This document shows positions 58,137 to 64,000 of a DNA stretch of 64,000 nt, one piece after another. The DNA comes from Schistocerca nitens. Taxonomy: Eukaryota; Arthropoda; Insecta; Orthoptera; Acrididae. Numbering within the stretch: position 1 is the stretch's first letter; each line of letters begins with the position of its first letter. The notes beneath the pieces were generated by a model. It was not told where the DNA came from, ran no database searches, and saw only the letters and a program-made list of their open reading frames with translations. The stretch covers positions 375,223,348 to 375,287,347 of the forward strand of contig NC_064614.1 in assembly GCF_023898315.1 (NCBI RefSeq), given 5' to 3'. Both the position numbers and the translations under genes were made by a program.

Positions 58137-59558
58137 CACTCCTGGAAATGGAAAAAAGAACACATTGACACCGGTGTGTCAGACCCACCATACTTGCTCC
58201 GGACACTGCGAGAGGGCTGTACAAGCAATGATCACACGCACGGCACAGCGGACACACCAGGAACCGCGGTGTTGGCCGTCGAATGGCGCTAGCTGCGCAG
58301 CATTTGTGCACCGCCGCCGTCAGTGTCAGCCAGTTTGCCGTGGCATACGGAGCTCCATCGCAGTCTTTAACACTGGTAGAATGCCGCGACAGCGTGGACG
58401 TGAACCGTATGTGCAGTTGACGGACTTTGAGCGAGGGCGTATAGTGGGCATGCGGGAGGCCGGGTGGACGTACCGCCGAATTGCTCAACACGTGGGGCGT
58501 GAGGTCTCCACAGTACATCGATGTTGTCGCCAGTGGTCGGCGGAAGGTGCACGTGCCCGTCGACCTGGGACCGGACCGCAGCGACGCACGGATGCACGCC
58601 AAGACCGTAGGATCCTACGCAGTGCCGTAGGGGACCGCACCGACACTTCCCAGCAAATTAGGGACACTGTTGCTCCTGGGGTATCGGCGAGGACCATTCG
58701 CAACCGTCTCCATGAAGCTGGGCTACGGTCCCGCACACCGTTAGGCCGTCTTCCGCTCACGCCCCAACATCGTGCAGCCCGCCTCCAGTGGTGTCGCGAC
58801 AGGCGTGAATGGAGGGACGAATGGAGACGTGTCGTCTTCAGCGATGAGAGTCGCTTCTGCCTTGGTGCCAATGATGGTCGTATGCGTGTTTGGCGCCGTG
58901 CAGGTGAGCGCCACAATCAGGACTGCATACGACCGAGGCACACAGGGCCAACACCCGGCATCATGGTGTGGGGAGCGATCTCCTACACTGGCCGTACACC
59001 ACTGGTAATCATCGAGGGGACACTGAATAGTGCACGGTACATCCAAACCGTCATCGAACCCATCGTTCTACCATTCCTAGACCGGCAAGGGAACTTGCTG
59101 TTCCAACAGGACAATGCACGTCCGCATGTATCCCGTGCCACCCAACGTGCTGTAGAAGGTGTAAGTCAACTACCCTGGCCAGCAAGATCTCCGGATCTGT
59201 CCCCCATTGAGCATGTTTGGGACTGGATGAAGCGTCGTCTCACGCGGTATGCACGTCCAGCACGAATGCTGGTCCAACTGAGGCGCCAGGTGGAAATGGC
59301 ATGGCAAGCCGTTCCACAGGACTACATCCAGCATCTCTACGATCGTCTCCATGGGAGAATAGCAGCCTGCATTGCTGCGAAAGGTGGATATACACTGTAC
59401 TAGTGCCGACATTGTGCATGCTCTGTTGCCTGTGTCTATGTGCCTGTGGTTCTGTCAGTGTGATCATGTGATGTATCTGACCCCAGGAATGTGTCAATAA
59501 AGTTTCCCCTTCCTGGGACAATGAATTCACGGTGTTCTTATTTCAATTTCCAGGAGTG
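58137..59558 (+). mobile_element. Tc1-like DNA transposon, family T copy 3 (complete, 1422 bp)
   Basis: TA flanks at 58135-58136 and 59559-59560. The inverted repeats are as in copy 1 and the length is identical. It carries an intact plus-strand transposase. High similarity to copies 1 and 2 suggests a recent burst. Confidence 0.95.
58381..59403 (+). CDS. Tc1-like transposase, intact 340 aa (family T copy 3)
   Basis: Same protein as at 21972-22994 with a few substitutions (for example RYARPARMLVQL near residue 290). The ATG at 58381 is chosen by alignment with the helix-turn-helix start; the frame is also open upstream to an ATG at 58165 inside the element, so a longer product cannot be excluded. 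Triad: D155 (VFSDESRF), D244 (FQQDNARPHV), E277 (SPIEHVWD), again with 32 residues between the last two. Two helix-turn-helix regions occupy residues 1-115. C-terminus GGYTLY then TAG at 59401-59403. No lesion seen. Confidence 0.95.
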   Translation: MPRQRGREPYVQLTDFERGRIVGMREAGWTYRRIAQHVGREVSTVHRCCRQWSAEGARARRPGTGPQRRTDARQDRRILRSAVGDRTDTSQQIRDTVAPGVSARTIRNRLHEAGLRSRTPLGRLPLTPQHRAARLQWCRDRREWRDEWRRVVFSDESRFCLGANDGRMRVWRRAGERHNQDCIRPRHTGPTPGIMVWGAISYTGRTPLVIIEGTLNSARYIQTVIEPIVLPFLDRQGNLLFQQDNARPHVSRATQRAVEGVSQLPWPARSPDLSPIEHVWDWMKRRLTRYARPARMLVQLRRQVEMAWQAVPQDYIQHLYDRLHGRIAACIAAKGGYTLY

Positions 59559-59560
59559 TA

Positions 59561-62500
59561 TAACAAACATTAATTCCCGTGGAATGTGGAATCCAGGTAA
59601 GGATAGTCAGGCCTGCATTGTCCTCTTCCACTCCATGTTTTCGTACCTTCCGGTCCTTTCTTCTTTTCTCTCTTTCTTCCAGTATCCCTATTGTGGTCGA
59701 GCTGACAGCGGCTAAGTCTAATAATTGTCAAGGCGAGTTATCTCGCTGAAACGTTCCATTACTTCTAGAAAAGATTATGATGACGTGATTTAGGATGACA
59801 GATTTGCAACGGAATTGCTCGACAGTTTCCTCCATTTCTAAAAAGACGACCGACCCATCTTAGTATTGTAACTATCTTCGAAAATTGTCTATAAGAACGT
59901 GTACAACAGGATTTTTAAAGATTCAGTATGGAGGAACAAACTCTGTAGCAAAGGTCTGGACTTCAAAAACAGAATTTAGCAGACTTTCTTCTGGGAGTAA
60001 ATCGATCAGAAATTTATACAGCTGCAAATCTTTTATGTCTTGGTTAAAGTGTTTGACAATGTGTACCTCGACATCCTCTTACAAAACTTAAAATCTTAGG
60101 GAATAGTATTCACAGCAGGTTCATAGTTTCCATCTAGTCTACGTGAAAGAAAGTGGGTGTATCAGTTCCATGTTTGTCACATGATAATAAGCACTCAGAT
60201 TCCGAAGTAACGAGACGAAGGGTTTCTGAGAATTCTACTTTGATCCGTGTGTCGTGTTTGATATTCACAAGTACATCACCAACTTTTAGTATCAGAAGAT
60301 GCAATTTTTCCCCATTTGCATATTACAGAAGCACGGGAAAAGGTATCCAATCGCTTTACTGAAAAGCAAGCTAATAGAATATACTGCATAAAAACGTTAG
60401 GAGACAGTTCAAGGCAAATGCATTATCACTGTATTTTGACTAGACTCATTAAACTTATACAATTCAGTATACCTCAAGCTTTAAAAACAATCTATTCCAA
60501 CAATGAAATACAAAAAATAGACAGTGTAACGTTTTCGGACTATAGGTAGATCGCACCCTTTATCCGAAAGCACGCAACCTAGAAGTAATGAAGCGCTTTA
60601 GTACCTGTACTTCGGCAGTATGCATGATTTCTGCTATAGCTGATTTTAAAATGAGGAAACTAGTTTGTTCCGCAAATTTCTATTAATTGTAAATTACGAT
60701 ATAAATTTTTTGGGGATAATTTACCTTACAGCAGCGAGTTGTAAGAATTGTAAGAATTACATCTGATGTTATTTTGAGAGTTCACTGCAGCGCCACTTTA
60801 AAAAAAACTTGGTATTTTGATAAGTGTTTCACAACATGTTGGCCTACATTCATTAACGTCCTTTGAGATTGCAAATATTTCTGATTTTCCTAAAATAATT
60901 CAAAGCATGAACATCGTATTAGGACAAAAATTTGCTGTACAAGCATATCAAGTCCTTAACATTAGTACAGAAAGAGGTAAGGTACGTATGTTCAACTTTT
61001 CCGTGCAGTTTAAACGTCTTACGCGTGATGCAGTTTAAGACAGACTCACTGAACTCTCTGTTGGGAAACCTTAATAGTTCAACTTTGCTGTGTAACAGAC
61101 GATTATCCGTGCGACTGGCAAGTATTTGTTCACGTCATTAGGAAATATTCAATAAAAAAGATGATATACTTGTACGTAGCAATATCCAGCGTTTAACGCG
61201 CAGTAACAATCTAAATGAAACTGATTTAAAAGTCTGCCGAGGAACAATGTAAAAATTTTGTGACTCGCGGAGTTATTTTTTCACTTTATCTCTCACGCGG
61301 GAAATTAGTGAATTACTTACGGCAAGAAGTTTATTTAAACGTTACGTCGTAAGTCTGTATAGTAGAAAAGAAAGTTAATGTTCCAAGATGATAATAAAAG
61401 GTCCACATAAATTACTTGTGTTACAAGGTAAGAAAACGTATTTCCTGAAGACTGCTGGAGTGTATAAGAATCTATACGTACACGCATAGACAGTCGGTTC
61501 CAATACAGGTTGATTGCCGGCTCGGATCCCTTTTTAACGTAACTGTCCTTAAACCGTAAAACTTTTTCTCAATCGGAAGCCAGCATTCAGTATTCACTGT
61601 AGGGCACTACATAGCATCAACCTACAAGGTCTCCAGTTTGTCTAGCGTAAATTTTGAATAACATGAGATTACATATATCTACGGACTTTAACAGCAACGA
61701 CGGCGCTGAACAAAAGAGAATCTTCGAGCTCCAATTTTTTTTGTTTTCAGTTCAACGAATCTACGGCGACGTATATCTACGGCGAAGTATTATAAAAATA
61801 CTATAAAAAGCGGCTAGTTAATTTCAAGGGTTTAGATAACTTATGCTCTATTCTCTGGGTCAGGTAAATAGTAATCACATTAACTGAGCTCATACTTCAA
61901 CAGTGATAGGCAACATTTTAATTTTCAGTTAAATGAAATCAGGCTTTTAATTTTTTTGCAAATTACACATTCTCAGAAAATAATATTTCGATAAATAATA
62001 GAAAGCACTACTACTAGGTTTTTGAAAACTCTTTCTATCCCACTCAGGAGTATCCTAAAAAGTCTGAAAAATCTATGTTTTAAGTTACTTCCCCATTAAT
62101 CAGAACAATGTAACACAATAACATTCCATATGATTGAATTGCACTTCAGTAAATAGCTTCTCTCCATTTCTCAGAGACCGTTCCTTCGGAGCCCATGGGA
62201 TACGGGCAACGAAATATAATTTAATAGTCCTACATAGGCTACAATGATCCTATAGAGACCACAATACTGCGCCTACCGCCTTGTTACTTCAGGTAATTGC
62301 CGCACAGTTCTTGTTCTTCAACTTTTTCTCCAGACACACCAGCGTCCAAAGTCACTTCTACTAAGCAGAACAGAGACTCAATGCAATTTCGACATTGCCG
62401 AGTGAATTCAAATTGTTACCGTCGATGCACCGTCGTCGGCATCGTGAAACATCCTCGACGAAAACACACAGAAGTTTCGCTCGCACAATCACGAAAACCA

Positions 62501-64000
62501 CTATTACCACAGAGGCAGGCGAACTCTTCACTGACTTCATTAGCTCAGACGAAACTGCCGCTCTTGACCCAAAAGCATACCATCAGCCGTTCCTAAAACT
62601 GATAAATTACTGGAAATATAGTTTTAGGTAATGTACCGATCCATGCATCGTGCAGAACACGTGGTAACAGAAAATACCTGTATCGCAACGCTTTAAAAAG
62701 GAGCGCCTTTTAAATAGAAAAGAAAAGCTTATTAGCCGCAACTGATGCATTTTACACTGCATCGGATACAGTGACTTGTCTTAATGGTGAAGAACACAGA
62801 ATATTGTCAGTTGTAATAAATTATGATAGCCGGAGAGGCGCCCTTCTCAGTGAACTTTCTCGGAACTGCGTGGGATGTAATGCGGGCAGCTCAGTGCAAC
62901 GCTGGACTCCAATAAAGCTGCTTTAAACGCATGCCGTCAATCCACTTGAAAGGAACCACGCGCCCAAGCGAAACTTTATACCTTCATTCAATAGCTGGGC
63001 GGTGCGTCGGCAATGGAGCAGACGGAGCAAAATAATGAGTAATTTTCATTAGGACAATATAATAATGAATAAGCCCTGCGGTAATGCATATTCATGTGAA
63101 AACAAATCCGGTTCGTGAGTCACTCAATAGCCTAGTCGTGGAGAGGGCAATTGCGGCACTCCATTGTTGTCGGGACATCAAAGGTCCCGCCCGGTCAAGG
63201 GGCAGTGGAGCGGAGGCGGCGGCGCTCATAAGGGAGGAGTAACCCGTATCCGAAAACGCCCTCCCCACCCCTCGGCCAATCGCTCCGCCGCCGGCGCGAC
63301 CCTTTTGGAAGCGCCACCGCCTCGTAACGAGACGGCTGAATGCCGAACATCGGATGAAATGGGAGCTGTGGCCACAAGCTTCCCGATGGCCAGCGACCCT
63401 TTCTACGGGCAACCGCTTTGTGGCACACAATCTCTACATCCGTGCCCAGCAGCTTTGGAAGGGGTCATCTCAGCTAGGAACGACCGGAAGTACTAACACT
63501 TTTAGACCTCGATGAATAGAATCGAGCGGTATCGGGCTCCTCTTTGAGATGCCTGTAGAGTGGGACGGGAAAGGACCCTTTTACGGACGTTATCTCTACA
63601 TAACTGCGCTAAGCTTCAGATTAAAGACTGAATGGAAGATGACGGAGCTGAATGTTTGCTCCCAGGTGTTCTCAAAGAGAGGCGGTATTCGCAAGCTGTT
63701 ACGAAAGTGCACTCTTTATCAGCTACCTACTGAAAGTTAATATTTAAGCTCTACTGCACTTAAACTATTCATGATTATTAAATGTTGGTATTTAAAACTT
63801 CGTCGATTTCTCTGGAGGGTGATGTACCTAAACAATGATCTACCATCAGATCAGTAACACTACCACAAGGAAACGCGTTACATGGATGGATAAAGCTGAA
63901 TGACAAATTTCAATAACAGCAGGGAATGCTGAACAGCTAATAACGAAGCTGAAGGCGAAATAAAGAAGAAGGCTGAGGTTAACCCACATTTCCTATCAGC
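59561..64000. other. Anonymous region; GC-rich block at 63120-63460
   Basis: Mostly AT-rich without recognisable genes or repeats. 63120-63460 is sharply GC- and CpG-rich (gcggaggcggcggcgctc, cgccgccggcgcgaccc) with overlapping open frames on both strands (up to 112 codons) that look like composition effects. It could be a CpG-type promoter or an exon edge of a gene outside the window; nothing proves it. Confidence 0.4.

Overview
This window looks like non-coding, transposon-packed DNA from a very large arthropod genome. Orthoptera (Schistocerca or another acridid) is my best guess, because several tRNA-derived SINE families and Tc1-like families here are ones I remember from locust assemblies; I could not search for them. 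I recognise no host protein-coding exon, rRNA, canonical tRNA gene, operon or CRISPR array. Almost everything that can be named is a mobile element or its wreckage, on both strands.

Layout. 1-2510: an RTE-type non-LTR retrotransposon on the minus strand (copy A), cut by the window edge, with a tRNA-like module at its 5' end. 2.7-4.4 kb: a SINE fragment, a 92-bp tandem duplication and a broken Tc1-like element. 7.1-7.55 kb: a ~440-bp foldback repeat. 7.6-8.95 kb: two SINE-inside-SINE nests, each level with a target-site duplication (TSD). 11.6-14.8 kb: three full SINEs. 17.3-20.8 kb: RTE copy B on the plus strand, nearly full length, with the same 5' tRNA-like module and a SINE splitting its ORF. 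21.3-23.35 kb: a decayed ~125-160-bp tandem repeat interrupted by a Tc1-like element with an intact 340-aa transposase.

26.65-40.4 kb is a nested stack. A degraded Tc1-like element (its 5' end at 26653) was split by a gypsy-type LTR retrotransposon (26707-36074, TSD ACGT), whose 5' LTR then received a second copy of the intact-type Tc1 element. Further downstream the same host Tc1 was split inside its transposase frame by a solo LTR (37029-40246, TSD AAGCT), which itself contains two SINEs and RTE copy C. Removing the solo LTR and one TSD restores the Tc1 reading frame exactly.

41.1-42.5 kb: a Tc1-like element with 29-bp identical inverted repeats but a dead catalytic triad. 44.0-44.7 kb: an internally deleted mariner with ~113-bp inverted repeats. 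46.4-50.8 kb: a decayed L1/Tx1-type non-LTR retrotransposon on the minus strand, with SINEs inside it. 50.8-58.0 kb: SINEs, an inverted SINE pair and old repeat fragments in otherwise anonymous AT-rich sequence. 58.1-59.6 kb: a third copy of the Tc1 family, on the plus strand, with an intact transposase. 59.6-64 kb: anonymous sequence ending in a GC-rich block.

How the parts interact: LINE-type machinery (RTE/L1 relatives) supplies the enzyme class that mobilises SINEs, and the SINE TSDs of 9-16 bp fit that mechanism. Two of the three copies of one Tc1 family still encode complete transposases and could be recent arrivals. The other elements are inactivated by stops, frameshifts, deletions or nested insertions.
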